Position numbers and translations under genes: made by a program. A stretch of 64,000 nt of DNA from Pseudomonadota bacterium (GTDB lineage: Bacteria; Pseudomonadota; Gammaproteobacteria; Steroidobacterales; Steroidobacteraceae), in NCBI GenBank assembly GCA_021787615.1, contig JAJYLP010000004.1:26399-90398 (forward strand). The letters are read 5' to 3'. This document shows, piece by piece, positions 20,472 through 30,594 of the stretch. Positions within the stretch are counted from its first letter, which is position 1. Every line of letters begins with the position of its first letter. The notes under the pieces are model-generated. The model saw only the letters and a list, made by a program, of their open reading frames with translations. It was not told the DNA's origin and made no database searches.

Positions 20472-21842
20472 TCAGCGGCGCGCTCGCCTGCGCCGCGACG
20501 CGGGCGCAGCTCGTGCTCCCCTTGCCGGCTTGTCATAGGGGTTCTGGTCGGTCCGGTACTCGATGAACACCGGCGTGGCAAACAGATCGAACCGTTTGCG
20601 GAACACGTTGGTGAGATAGCGTGTGTACGCACCCGGCACGGATGCCGTCTGGTTGCCGTGAATCACCACGCGCGGCGGATTGCGGCCGCCCTGATGCGCG
20701 TAGCGCAGCTTGATGCGCCGGCCGCGCACCAGGGGCGGCTGGTGTGCGGTGACCGCGTGCTCGAGCGTACGGGTCAGCTCGCGAGTCGGCATCTCGCGCA
20801 TGGCCGCATCGTAGGCGCGCAGCGTCAAGTGCACGAGCTCGCCCACACCCGTGCCGTGTCGCGCCGAGATGAAATGCAGCGGCGCGAATGGCACGAAATC
20901 GAGTTTGAGCGAGAGCTGGCGGTGAATCTCCTCGCGCTGCTCCATCGCGATGCCGTCCCACTTGTTGACCGCGATGATCAGCGCCCGCCCGCGCGCGAGC
21001 GCGATGCCGAGCACGCTCGCGTCCTGCTCGGCCACCGTGTCATGGGCATCGAGCAGCAGGATCACCACATGAGCCTCGTCTATGGCCTGCAGCGTCTTGG
21101 CGACGCTGGCGCGCTCCACGGCATCCGCGACGCGCGCGCGGCGCCGCACGCCGGCCGTGTCGATCAGCAGGAACCGGTGCCCATCGCGCTCGAACGGCAC
21201 GAGAATACTGTCGCGGGTCGTGCCCGGCTGATCGCTGGCGATCACCCGCTCCTCGCCGAGCAGGCGGTTGACCAGAGTCGACTTGCCGACGTTGGGCCGT
21301 CCGATCACCGCGATGCGCACCGCTTCGGCATCCTCTGCGGCGCCAGGGAGCGGCTCGAGGCCCTCGAGCACATGCTCCATGAGCGCCTCGCAGCCCTGGC
21401 TGTGGCTTGCCGAGATGCCGAGCGGCTCGCCGAACCCCAGCGCGTGAAACTCCGCCGCGGCGATCGAGGTGTCCAGTCCCTCGGCTTTGTTCAGCGCCAG
21501 CGTGACCGGCTTGCCGCAGCGGCGCAGCTCGCGCGCCACGAACTGGTCCTGCGGCGTCAGGCCGGCGCGCGCATCGAGCACGAACACCAGACGATCGGCT
21601 TCGGCGACCGCCCGCTCGGTCTGCGCGCGCATCTGCGCCTCGATGCCGCTGGGGTTCTCGATGAGCCCGCCGGTGTCGACCACCACGCACGGCACGGGCC
21701 CGACTCTGCCGAAGCCGTACTGGCGGTCGCGCGTCAGCCCGGGAACATCCGCGACAATGGCGTCCCGTGTGCCGGTAAGCACGTTGAACAGGGTGGACTT
21801 GCCGACATTGGGCCGTCCGACCAGGGCGACAACGGGCAGCAT
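20472..21842 (-). CDS. der: ribosome biogenesis GTPase Der (EngA)
   Basis: Essential double-GTPase that assists 50S subunit maturation. The 456-residue protein has two G domains, each with GRPNVGKST (near residues 8 and about 185). Switch motifs are PGLTRDRQYG and PGTTRDSI, and specificity motifs LNKAE and VNKWDG. A KH-like C-terminal domain ends with PRVVIHGNQTASVP and RTDQNPYDKPARG. The ATG at 21842 matches the family start MLPVVALVGRPN. It is the last gene of the ndk-der operon, 20 bp after bamB. Confidence 0.97.
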   Translation of the reverse strand: MLPVVALVGRPNVGKSTLFNVLTGTRDAIVADVPGLTRDRQYGFGRVGPVPCVVVDTGGLIENPSGIEAQMRAQTERAVAEADRLVFVLDARAGLTPQDQFVARELRRCGKPVTLALNKAEGLDTSIAAAEFHALGFGEPLGISASHSQGCEALMEHVLEGLEPLPGAAEDAEAVRIAVIGRPNVGKSTLVNRLLGEERVIASDQPGTTRDSILVPFERDGHRFLLIDTAGVRRRARVADAVERASVAKTLQAIDEAHVVILLLDAHDTVAEQDASVLGIALARGRALIIAVNKWDGIAMEQREEIHRQLSLKLDFVPFAPLHFISARHGTGVGELVHLTLRAYDAAMREMPTRELTRTLEHAVTAHQPPLVRGRRIKLRYAHQGGRNPPRVVIHGNQTASVPGAYTRYLTNVFRKRFDLFATPVFIEYRTDQNPYDKPARGARAAPASRRRRARR

Positions 21843-21862
21843 GGCGCCGCGGCCGCTCGGGG

Positions 21863-23071
21863 TCAGTGACGCGGCGAGACGCGGAAGGCGGTGATATCGC
21901 CGACGTCGTTGATCACGACGACCTCGTTGCCGATCACCACCGGCGGGTTGGACACGCGCACCCCGCCCGTCTCGGCCCGCGCTTCGAACGCCCCGGTGCG
22001 CTTGTTCAGCCAGTGCACATATCCCTGGTAGTCCGCGACGATCACCGCATCGTTGCTCACTGCCGGCTGCGTCAAGGAGCGAAAGCGCAGCGCCGCCTGA
22101 CTCCACAGCACCGCTCCGTTCTTGCGATTGAGCGCCTCAACCGCCCCGTCCTCCGTGGTCATGTAGACGGCGCGTTGTCCGAGGGCCAAACCGCGGAAGC
22201 TCGAGGCCTTATGCGACCACCAGGGCTGGCCGCTGTTGAGCGCCAGCATGTCGACCGTGCCGTGATAGCCGACCGTGTAGACATCCTTGCCGGCGACGAT
22301 TGCCGCGCCGTGCACGTCGGCGAGGCGCTCGATGGCGGTGCGGCCTTTCGGCTCCGAGACGGTCGCGAGCCATACCTGCGAACCGTCGGAGGCGTTCACC
22401 GCCAGCACCTTGCCGTTGGCGAAACCGCTGATCACCATGTGATCGGCGATCACCGGGATCGCCGCGCCGCGCAGCGACAGGGAGGGCATGTGCTGCTGCG
22501 TCTCCCACAGCTCGTGACCGTTCTGCGGCGAGAGCGCGTGCAGCACCCCGTCGATGGTGCGCACGGCGATCAGGTCCGAGGACACCGCGGGAGAGGAAAC
22601 CACCTCGTCCGCGAGCCGCACTTTCCACAGCAGCTTGCCGTTGTCCGCATCGAACGCAGCCACCTCGCCGTCGGTGGCGCCGAGCACGAGCAGTTTGCCG
22701 TGCACCGCCGGGCCACCGCCGAAGGGGATGTGCGTGTCGGTCCGCCAAAGCTGCCGGCCCGTGCGGGCATTGAACGCCGCCACCACGCCGTCGTGCCCCG
22801 AGGCGAACAGGCGCTCGCCGCGCACCACGAGCCGCAGGCCGAGCAGCAGCGCCCGGGTCTTGGAATCGCCGAAACCCCAGAAATTGAACAGGTGGAAGCC
22901 GCCGACCGAGTCGCTCCAGATCCTGCGCACGCGCAGCGTCGACTTGATGGGGGCGAGCTTGGCCGGCTGATCCACCTCCTTGTGCGAGCAGGCGGCCAGC
23001 AGCCAGGTCGCCGCGAGCGCCGCGGCCCAGAATCGCATCGATCTCGTGGTATTCGTGTGCAAGAGTCTCAT
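21863..23071 (-). CDS. bamB: outer membrane assembly lipoprotein BamB
   Basis: Beta-propeller lipoprotein of the BAM complex that inserts outer-membrane proteins. Up to 402 residues, starting at ATG 23071 or ATG 23038. The signal peptide ends in the lipobox LLAAC, so it is acylated. PQQ-like blades recur, for example FNARTGRQLWRTDTHIPFGG, FDADNGKLLWKVRLADEV and LNRKNGAVLWSQAALRFRS. It lies between yfgM (26 bp) and der (20 bp), the conserved context. Confidence 0.96.
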   Translation of the reverse strand: MRLLHTNTTRSMRFWAAALAATWLLAACSHKEVDQPAKLAPIKSTLRVRRIWSDSVGGFHLFNFWGFGDSKTRALLLGLRLVVRGERLFASGHDGVVAAFNARTGRQLWRTDTHIPFGGGPAVHGKLLVLGATDGEVAAFDADNGKLLWKVRLADEVVSSPAVSSDLIAVRTIDGVLHALSPQNGHELWETQQHMPSLSLRGAAIPVIADHMVISGFANGKVLAVNASDGSQVWLATVSEPKGRTAIERLADVHGAAIVAGKDVYTVGYHGTVDMLALNSGQPWWSHKASSFRGLALGQRAVYMTTEDGAVEALNRKNGAVLWSQAALRFRSLTQPAVSNDAVIVADYQGYVHWLNKRTGAFEARAETGGVRVSNPPVVIGNEVVVINDVGDITAFRVSPRH

Positions 23072-23097
23072 CCCGCTCGGTATCGGTTCGGCCGGTG

Positions 23098-23811
23098 CTA
23101 CTTGCCGCTTGGGGGCTGGGCGGCGCCCGCAGCCTGCCGCGCGCCTGGGGCGGCGGCAGCATTGGACGGCCCGCCGGGCAGATTGGCGGCGATTTGCGAA
23201 ATCTCCAGAGCCAGCAGCTGCCGGTTGGTCTCCCCACCCGGATCGCTGGCGCGCGCCAGGCGGTACTGGGCGAGTGCCTCGCGCTTCTTGCCCATTGCGT
23301 AGTACGCGTCGCCGCGGACAACCGCGAAGCGCGGCGCAAACGCGCCGGGATCGGCGCCCCCGAGGGTGCGCAGCGCCAGCTGCGGCTGATGCAGAGCGAT
23401 CTGGACACGCGCCAAGCGCAGCCGGGCGACCAGCCCCAGAATCGCATCGTGCGGATGCTCCATCACCTCGGTGAGCTCGGAGGCCGCGCGAGCGAGGTGC
23501 CCGGTCTGCACGAACGAGGCAGCCGAGGCGAGCCGGGCCTGATCGGCGTAGGGGGTGGAGCCGTACTGCCGCTCGAGCGTCCCGGCCACGGCGAACCCCT
23601 GAGCCTGATTGCCGCCCGCGAAAGCCTTCTCCATCTGCGCGTAGAGCGCGCTCCCGGCCAGGTCACGCCCGTTGACGTGCGACTGCCACCAGCGGTAGCC
23701 GCCGAGTCCGAGCGCGGCGATCGCCACGCCGGCCAGCATGGCCGGCCCGTTCGTGCGCAGCCACGCCAGCAGCGCTTCCCATTTCTCGCGTTCGTCAAGA
23801 TAACTGTCCAC
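23098..23811 (-). CDS. yfgM: YfgM-like tetratricopeptide membrane protein
   Basis: A 237-residue type II membrane protein acting as an ancillary subunit near the SecYEG translocon and periplasmic chaperones. It starts MDSYLDEREKWEALLAWL at GTG 23811, has one helix at about residues 27-45 (GPAMLAGVAIAALGLGGY), then a periplasmic TPR domain (GRDLAGSALYAQMEKAF through ALAQYRLARASDPGG). An Ala/Pro-rich tail follows. The conserved place between hisS and bamB supports the name. Confidence 0.92.
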   Translation of the reverse strand: MDSYLDEREKWEALLAWLRTNGPAMLAGVAIAALGLGGYRWWQSHVNGRDLAGSALYAQMEKAFAGGNQAQGFAVAGTLERQYGSTPYADQARLASAASFVQTGHLARAASELTEVMEHPHDAILGLVARLRLARVQIALHQPQLALRTLGGADPGAFAPRFAVVRGDAYYAMGKKREALAQYRLARASDPGGETNRQLLALEISQIAANLPGGPSNAAAAPGARQAAGAAQPPSGK

Positions 23812-23826
23812 GACCCCTCCTCGAAT

Positions 23827-25116
23827 TCAGGTCTGCACGGCGGGAGCGGCGAGTGCCGTTTCGATCGCCGCGGCCAGCTCGGGCAGCGGACTCTCGCTCT
23901 GACCGGCGTCGCGGCGCAAAGGTTTCAAGGCCGCGACGCCCCGCGCCAGCTCATCGTCTCCGAAAATCAGCGCCAGCGCCGCGCCGCTGCGGTCGGCACG
24001 GCGGAACTGCGTCTTGAAGTTGCCGCCACCGAGATTCAGCTCGAACCGCCGGCCCGGCAGCGCATCGCGCAGCCGCTCGGCGAGCTCGAGCCCGACAGCC
24101 GAGGCGCGCGCCCCGTTGACGACAATATAGACGTCCGCGGTCGGCGGCGCAGGCAGCTGACCGGCCTGGGTCAGCAGCGCGACGAGGCGCTCGATGCCCA
24201 TGGCGAATCCGATCCCCGGCGTGCTCTCGCCGCCGAGCTGGCCGATCAGCCCGTCGTAGCGCCCGCCGGAGCATACGGCATCCTGGGCACCGAGTGCGTC
24301 GGTAATCCACTCGAACACCGTACGGCTGTAGTAATCGAGACCGCGCACCAGGCGCGAATTGACGCGAAACGGGATCCCCAGCGCCTCAAGCGCCTGGCAA
24401 ACGGCCTGGAAGTGCTCGCGCGACTCGGGGTCGAGGTGATCGGTCAGCACCGGCGCAGCCTCGATCAGCGCGCGCATCTCGGGATTCTTGCTGTCGAGCA
24501 CGCGCAGTGGATTGCCTTCGAGGCGCCGGCGGCTGTCGGCGTCGAGCTGGCCGTGGTGGGCACGCAGATACTCGACGAGCTTCTCCCGGTACACGCGCCG
24601 CGCCTCGGGCGCTCCGAGGGAATTGATCTCCAGCCGCACGCGCGTGATGCCGAGCCGCCGCCACAGGCGCGCCGCGAGCGCGATCAGCTCCACATCGACG
24701 TCGGGGCCGGCGAAGCCCACGGCCTCCACGCTCACCTGGTGAAACTGCCGGTAGCGGCCCTTCTGCGGGCGCTCGTGGCGGAACATCGGCCCGATGCACC
24801 ACAGCTTGTGGCGCGCCCCGCGCAGCATGCCGTTGGAAATGAGCGCGCGCATGACCCCGGCTGTGCCCTCCGGGCGCAGCGTCAGGCTCTCCCCGCCCTG
24901 ATCGACGAAGGTGTACATCTCCTTCTCGACCACGTCGGTGTACTCGCCGATCGCGCGCTGGAACAGCTCCGTGCGCTCGACCACCGGCACGCGGATCTCC
25001 TGATAGCCGTAGGCGCCGAGCAGCTCCCGCGTGGCGGCCTCCAGCGTCTGCCATGCGGTGATTTCCGCGGGCAGCACGTCGTTCATGCCACGCACCGGTT
25101 GGATCTGTTCGCTCAA
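23827..25116 (-). CDS. hisS: histidyl-tRNA synthetase
   Basis: Charges tRNA-His. The 429-residue class IIa synthetase starts MSEQIQPVRGMNDVLPAE. Motif 2 appears as YRQFHQVSVEAVG. The histidine-specific regions are RGLDYYSRTVFEWI and CSGGRYDGLIGQLGG, and motif 3 is PGIGFAMGIERLVALL. The C-terminal anticodon-binding domain begins near ADVYIVVNG. The start is 1 bp from the end of rodZ, so the genes are tightly linked. In many gammaproteobacteria ispG lies between rodZ and hisS; it is absent here. Confidence 0.97.
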   Translation of the reverse strand: MSEQIQPVRGMNDVLPAEITAWQTLEAATRELLGAYGYQEIRVPVVERTELFQRAIGEYTDVVEKEMYTFVDQGGESLTLRPEGTAGVMRALISNGMLRGARHKLWCIGPMFRHERPQKGRYRQFHQVSVEAVGFAGPDVDVELIALAARLWRRLGITRVRLEINSLGAPEARRVYREKLVEYLRAHHGQLDADSRRRLEGNPLRVLDSKNPEMRALIEAAPVLTDHLDPESREHFQAVCQALEALGIPFRVNSRLVRGLDYYSRTVFEWITDALGAQDAVCSGGRYDGLIGQLGGESTPGIGFAMGIERLVALLTQAGQLPAPPTADVYIVVNGARASAVGLELAERLRDALPGRRFELNLGGGNFKTQFRRADRSGAALALIFGDDELARGVAALKPLRRDAGQSESPLPELAAAIETALAAPAVQT

Positions 25117-25117
25117 C

Positions 25118-25960
25118 TCATCCTCCAGAATGCCGCGGTGCGGGCAGCAGCTGCCCTTGCGCGGTCACAGCGATCGAGGCGGCATGATCCCGCCCCACGT
25201 AGGGCACCGGTGCTGCCGCGCGGCCGTTGACGCTGAGCGTCGCGCCGACGGCATAGCCGAGCACGACGTGCAGCGGCGCGCCACCGGAAAACGACTTCGT
25301 CGTGCCCGCGCTCAGCGTGCCCCGGAACAGATGGTGGCCGGCGGCGTCGCTGACGCTCACCCAGCTCACAGCCGGAAATTGCAGCGTGATGCGCACGGCG
25401 CCCTGCGCCGTCGCCGGCGCTGTCGCTCGCGGCGGCGGCGGCGCCGCAGCGGCTGTGCGCGGCACGGCGCTCGCAGCCGTGACATGCGCGGGCCCGAGTG
25501 AAGTGCGGGTCTGCGGCCGCGCACTGTGCTGCACCGGCGCCGCCACCACCAGCAGCGCGTGCCGGCGCGACCAGCCCCACCATACCAGGCCGCCGACGAT
25601 CAGCACACCGGCGGCAATGAGGATCACCGCGATGTGCCGGCCGCCTTCGGCCGTCGCGTGCGGAATACGTGTCAGGTCCGGTGCCGGCATCACGGCCGAG
25701 GAGGCGAGCTGCGCATCGAGTGCCTCCTGCGACTCGCCGAGCAGCGCGGCGTAGCGGTGCAGGTAGCTCTTCACGTAGATCGGCGCGCCGAGCGCCTCGA
25801 ACCGCTCGGCCTCGAGCGCCTCGAGCGCCTCGCGGGAGACATGCAGCCGCTGCGCGGCCTGCGCGATGGTCAAGCCCGCCCGCTCGCGCGCGCCGCGCAG
25901 TCGCGCGCCAATGCCGCAGCCGGCCTCGCGGCGCGGCTCGCCGCCTGCTTCTTCCGCCAT
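25118..25960 (-). CDS. rodZ: RodZ-like cell-shape protein
   Basis: Bitopic membrane protein that links MreB to the elongation machinery. The 280-residue protein has an N-terminal XRE-type helix-turn-helix (GARLRGARERAGLTIAQAAQ, then YVKSYLHRYAALLG), one helix at about residues 110-130 (HIAVILIAAGVLIVGGLVWW) and a periplasmic DUF4115-type beta domain (VRITLQFPAVSWVSVSDAAG). ATG 25960 is preceded directly by GTG 25963; either could start translation. It is placed between pilW and hisS. Confidence 0.92.
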   Translation of the reverse strand: MAEEAGGEPRREAGCGIGARLRGARERAGLTIAQAAQRLHVSREALEALEAERFEALGAPIYVKSYLHRYAALLGESQEALDAQLASSAVMPAPDLTRIPHATAEGGRHIAVILIAAGVLIVGGLVWWGWSRRHALLVVAAPVQHSARPQTRTSLGPAHVTAASAVPRTAAAAPPPPRATAPATAQGAVRITLQFPAVSWVSVSDAAGHHLFRGTLSAGTTKSFSGGAPLHVVLGYAVGATLSVNGRAAAPVPYVGRDHAASIAVTAQGQLLPAPRHSGG

Positions 25961-25965
25961 CACGC

Positions 25966-26747
25966 TCAGCCAGGGTTGTGTCGGGGGACGGCCAGGGCGT
26001 GGGCCTGGGCCGAGTCGGGAAAATCGAGCTGCAGCTGGCGCGCATAGAGCGCCGCAGCGAGCGCATCGCCCTCGGCGCGCGTGACCTTCACCGCGAGCAA
26101 CAGCATGTCGGGCGTCTCGTTGTTGGAGGCCAGAAACCTCTTGATCAGCGCGTGGGCCTGCGCGAACCGGCCCTGCTTGTAATCAAGATCGGCGAGCTGC
26201 CAGGCGGCCTGCTCGAAGCCCGGGCTCACCACCAGCGCCGACTCGAACATCTGAATTGCCCTGGGGTACTGATGCGCCACGCGCAGGCAGACTCCGGCGT
26301 TGGTGTAGGCGGCCGCGGGGGTCAGGTAGAGCGGGTTGCTCGCGGCCTTGAGAAAGTACTTCACACCCTCGTCGGTGCGTCCGGCGTTGCACAGATACAC
26401 CGCGTAGTCGTTCTGGTAGTCCGGATCATTCGGCGCAAGCCGCAGCGCCTCGCGGAATTCGCGGTCGGCCTGCCGCGGCTCACCGAGCCGCTCGAACAGC
26501 AGCGCGCGCGCGCTGTGCACATTCGGATCGTCGGGATTCTCGCGCAGCGCCCGATCGAGCTTGCGCTTGGCGACCGCCAGCTCCCCGCGTTGCAGGTAGG
26601 CGACGCCGAGCTCGGTGTTGAATATCGCCGCCTGGTGGTGGTCGCGCACTACTTGAGGATTGCTGCAGCCGGCGAGCAGCATCGCCGCGAGCCCGGCGCA
26701 CGCGCCGGCGAGCGTGCCCCGTGACCGCCGGGTGAGCCGGGCGGCGC

Positions 26748-26751
<4 letters not shown>
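25966..26751 (-). CDS. pilW: type IV pilus biogenesis lipoprotein PilW/PilF
   Basis: TPR pilotin that helps assemble the PilQ secretin in the outer membrane. The 261-residue protein has a lipobox at MLLAGC and about five TPR units, for example NTELGVAYLQRGELAVAKRK, PNVHSARALLFERLGEPRQA and AYTNAGVCLRVAHQYPRAIQ. Its start overlaps the rlmN stop by 4 nt. No other pilus genes are in the window, but this operon position is conserved. Confidence 0.93.
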
Positions 26752-27866
<1,115 letters not shown>

Positions 27867-27881
27867 GGGCGTCAGGCGGCC

Positions 27882-28310
27882 TCAGCCGCGCGGGTGCAGC
27901 TCCGTGGCGCTGAAGAAATACGTGATCTCGCGCTCGGCAGTCTCGGGAGCATCCGAGCCGTGCACCACGTTACGCTCGATACTCTCGGCCAGATCGGCGC
28001 GAATGGTGCCGGGAGCGGCCTTCTTCGGGTCGGTGGCACCCATGATGTCGCGATTGCGCGCGATCGCGTTCTCGCCCTCGAGCACCTGCACCATGACCGG
28101 CCCGGAGGTCATGTAGCGCACCAGGTCCTTGAAGAACGGCCGCTCACGGTGCACGGCGTAGAAGCCCTCCGCCTCGTGCAGCGACAGCCGCAGCATGCGG
28201 GCGGCAATGATGGACAGGCCGGCAGTCTCAAAGCGGCGGTAGACCTCGCCGATGAGATTGCGGGCGACGCCGTCGGGTTTGACGATGGACAGGGTGCGCT
28301 CAAGCGCCAT
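27882..28310 (-). CDS. ndk: nucleoside diphosphate kinase
   Basis: Transfers gamma-phosphate between nucleoside di- and triphosphates. The 142-residue protein starts [20 protein letters not shown]. It has the active-site His in [16 protein letters not shown], and [14 protein letters not shown]. It is the first gene of the reverse-strand operon running to der, so a promoter should lie in the 208-bp gap upstream. Confidence 0.98.
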   Translation of the reverse strand: MALERTLSIVKPDGVARNLIGEVYRRFETAGLSIIAARMLRLSLHEAEGFYAVHRERPFFKDLVRYMTSGPVMVQVLEGENAIARNRDIMGATDPKKAAPGTIRADLAESIERNVVHGSDAPETAEREITYFFSATELHPRG

Positions 28311-28406
28311 TCGGATGACCTTTCGGGAGCGGAATGCGGAACGGGACGCAGCGGGCCGCCCCCCCGCCTGAGGGCGGCTGGCGGACCGGCGTCAATCAAG
28401 CTTTAC

Positions 28407-28436
28407 AGTCTACCCGGTGATACCCGTGGGTGGCAA
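28407..28436 (-). promoter_or_regulatory. candidate promoter of the ndk-der operon
   Basis: On the reverse strand TTGCCA (28431-28436) and TAGACT (28407-28412) are separated by 18 bp and lie about 97 bp upstream of the ndk ATG. The boxes are imperfect. I see nothing else in the gap between ndk and iscA. Confidence 0.35.
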
Positions 28437-28518
28437 TTTGGCCAAGCCGCCGAAGTGGCGGATTAGAAACGGATTTTGCAGAATTCCGCGCGCCGCGCAG
28501 CCGCACGGGCGGCGAGCC

Positions 28519-28842
28519 TCAGACCGAGAAGCTCTCGCCGCAGCCGCACTCGCCCTTGACGTTGGGATTGCGGAAGCGGAACGCTTCATTCAGCCCCTGC
28601 TTGACGAAGTCCACCGTGGTCCCGTCGATGAGCGGCAGGCTCTCAGGGTCGACGTACACCTTCACGCCGCGGTCCTCGAACACTACATCGCCCGGATGCT
28701 GCTCATCGGCGTAATTGACCACGTAAGCGAAGCCGGAGCAGCCGGTCTTGCGCACGCCCAAGCGCAGCCCGATGCCGTGCCCGCGGGCGGCGAGGAAATT
28801 GCGGATGCGGTGTGCGGCGGATTCGGTCAGGGAAATGGTCAT
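28519..28842 (-). CDS. iscA: iron-sulfur cluster assembly protein IscA (A-type carrier)
   Basis: Carries and delivers Fe-S clusters. The 107-residue protein has the three conserved cysteines: [11 protein letters not shown] and GECGCGESF at the C-terminus. The start [20 protein letters not shown] fits IscA. It lies 30 bp downstream of the iscS fusion gene, in the same direction. iscR, iscU, hscBA and fdx are not in this cluster. Confidence 0.93.
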   Translation of the reverse strand: MTISLTESAAHRIRNFLAARGHGIGLRLGVRKTGCSGFAYVVNYADEQHPGDVVFEDRGVKVYVDPESLPLIDGTTVDFVKQGLNEAFRFRNPNVKGECGCGESFSV

Positions 28843-28872
28843 GACGGTGTCGGACGTGCAGCTGCGCTCATT

Positions 28873-30363
28873 CTACACCGCGGGCCAGCGCCGCTGGCAC
28901 TCGCGAAGCGCATCCTCGAGCGTGAGCAGGCGCCCGAGCTTCTCCACCGGCACCGCGAGGGTCTGCGCCCACTCGGCCGGCGTGCCGGGCATCAACTCCT
29001 CGCCGGTGCGGCCCGGCAGCCGCCCGGCGAGCCACGCCGCCGCCGCGAGAGTGTGCGGGCAGCCGTACACCCGGTGCGACACGCCGCTCACCCGACCCGA
29101 GCAGACGCGCAGCCGGAAGCGGATCCACACGTCGCGTCCCGGGCCGCCGGCCTCGCCCACCACCTCGGCGTCCGCCGTCGCGCCGGTCCCGGGCAAATCC
29201 GTCGCCGGCGACAAGGCCCGCAGCCGCCTCACCTCGCGCTGCACGGCGACGGCGGCCCGGTCGATGTCCTCGGGCGTCGTGAAGCGACCGAAGCTGAAGC
29301 GCAGAGAACTCTGCGCGAGCTGCGAATCGCGCCCGAGTGCGCGCAGCACATAAGACGGCTCGCTCGAGGCTGAATTGCATGCCGACCCGGTCGAGAGGGC
29401 CAGCTCTTCGAGTCCCGTGACCAGGCTCTCTCCTTCGACGCCCTCGAAAGAGACATTGAGAACGCCCGGCACGCGCGGCGCTCCCTCGCCGTTGAGGTGC
29501 ACGCCCCTGATCGCGCGCAGCTGTCCCCACAGGCGCTCGCGCAATGCCGTCAGCCGCGGGCCCTCGGCCTCAAGCAGCGCCCGCGCCAGCGCGCAGGCCG
29601 CCCCGAAACCGACGATCTGATGCGTCGGCAGCGTGCCGGGGCGCAGTCCCCCCTCCTGGCCGCCGCCGACGAGCAGCGGAAGCACCCGTGCGCGCACACC
29701 CGCGCGCACGTAGAGCGCGCCGATTCCCTTCGGTCCGTACAGCTTGTGCGCGGTGAAAGACAGCAGATCGACCGGCAGCGCGTGCACCGCGACCGGAATC
29801 TTCCCGACCGCTTGCGCCGCATCGGTGTGATACAGGATGCCGCGCTCGCGGCACAGCGCTCCGATCGCCGCGACGTCCTGGATGACCCCGGTTTCGTTGT
29901 TGACCCACATGACCGACACCAGGACGGTCTCGGGGCGCAGCGCCGCCTCGACCGCACCCGGGTCGATCCGCCCGCTCCGGTCCGACGTCACCAGCGTGAC
30001 CGCGAAACCCTCCTTTTCCAGGCGCTTGCACGGATCGAGTCCCGCCTTGTGCTCGATGCGCGAGCTCACCACGTGCCGGCCCCGATGCGCCGCGGCATGC
30101 GCGACGCCGAGCACCGCCAGGTTGTCGGACTCGGTCGCCCCGGAGGTGAACACGATTTCCTCACTCGCGGCGCCAATCAGCGCGGCCACCTCGGCGCGCG
30201 CCGCCTCGATGCGCTTGGCGGCGCGCCGCCCGAACGCATGCAGCGAGGAGGGATTGCCGCAGCCGCCTTCGGCCGCCAGGGAGCGCGTCATTGCGCCAAT
30301 TACGGATGGGTCTACCGGAGTCGTCGCCGCATAGTCCAAATAGATCAGGTCGCGTGTGCTCAT
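28873..30363 (-). CDS. iscS: cysteine desulfurase fused to an IscU/NifU-like C-terminal domain
   Basis: Releases sulfur from cysteine for Fe-S clusters and tRNA thiolation. Residues 1-385 are an IscS-type aminotransferase: SGATESDNLAVLG, RIEHKAG (His105), DAAQAVGKIPV, SFTAHKLYGPKG (PLP Lys207), and STGSACNSASSEPS with persulfide Cys329. Residues about 410-496 are an extra domain with RVYGCPHTLAAAAWLAGRL and LTLEDALRECQRRW, recalling the C-terminal half of IscU around its third cysteine, but with only Cys420 and Cys435 left. E. coli IscS is about 404 aa, so the 90-residue tail is a true addition. It is paired with iscA. Confidence 0.9.
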   Translation of the reverse strand: MSTRDLIYLDYAATTPVDPSVIGAMTRSLAAEGGCGNPSSLHAFGRRAAKRIEAARAEVAALIGAASEEIVFTSGATESDNLAVLGVAHAAAHRGRHVVSSRIEHKAGLDPCKRLEKEGFAVTLVTSDRSGRIDPGAVEAALRPETVLVSVMWVNNETGVIQDVAAIGALCRERGILYHTDAAQAVGKIPVAVHALPVDLLSFTAHKLYGPKGIGALYVRAGVRARVLPLLVGGGQEGGLRPGTLPTHQIVGFGAACALARALLEAEGPRLTALRERLWGQLRAIRGVHLNGEGAPRVPGVLNVSFEGVEGESLVTGLEELALSTGSACNSASSEPSYVLRALGRDSQLAQSSLRFSFGRFTTPEDIDRAAVAVQREVRRLRALSPATDLPGTGATADAEVVGEAGGPGRDVWIRFRLRVCSGRVSGVSHRVYGCPHTLAAAAWLAGRLPGRTGEELMPGTPAEWAQTLAVPVEKLGRLLTLEDALRECQRRWPAV

Positions 30364-30478
30364 GGATGTTCAACCGCCGCAGCGAGGTACAGCGAGCGGG
30401 CAGCTCGCCGGCGCTTCGCCCCCATTGTGCGGTCGGCGTGGGTCTCTCTCCAGTCGGCCGCGGCGGAAGTTCAGGCTT

Positions 30479-30528
30479 TATATATCTAAATTATATGGAA
30501 TAGCTATATTATATGCAGTAGATATATA
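30479..30528. promoter_or_regulatory. AT-rich nested dyad in front of the dsrE-doxDA operon
   Basis: TATATATCTA (30479-30488) and TAGATATATA (30519-30528) are perfect inverted repeats. A central ATAGCTAT (30500-30507) and an intermediate TATA/TATA pair share exactly the same centre (30503.5). In all, 18 of 25 base pairs are symmetric. The block is almost pure A/T within a GC-rich genome and lies 67-116 bp upstream of the DsrE gene, so it is probably a repressor or activator site and promoter. Confidence 0.55.
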
Positions 30529-30594
30529 TAAAAAAGAACGCAACCATAGCGGCCTGCAGTGACCGGCAACTCCCTAGACACACAGGATTTGACC

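Noticed and set aside
23095-25230. 711-codon plus-strand frame
   Set aside because: Antisense to yfgM and hisS, which are clear genes.
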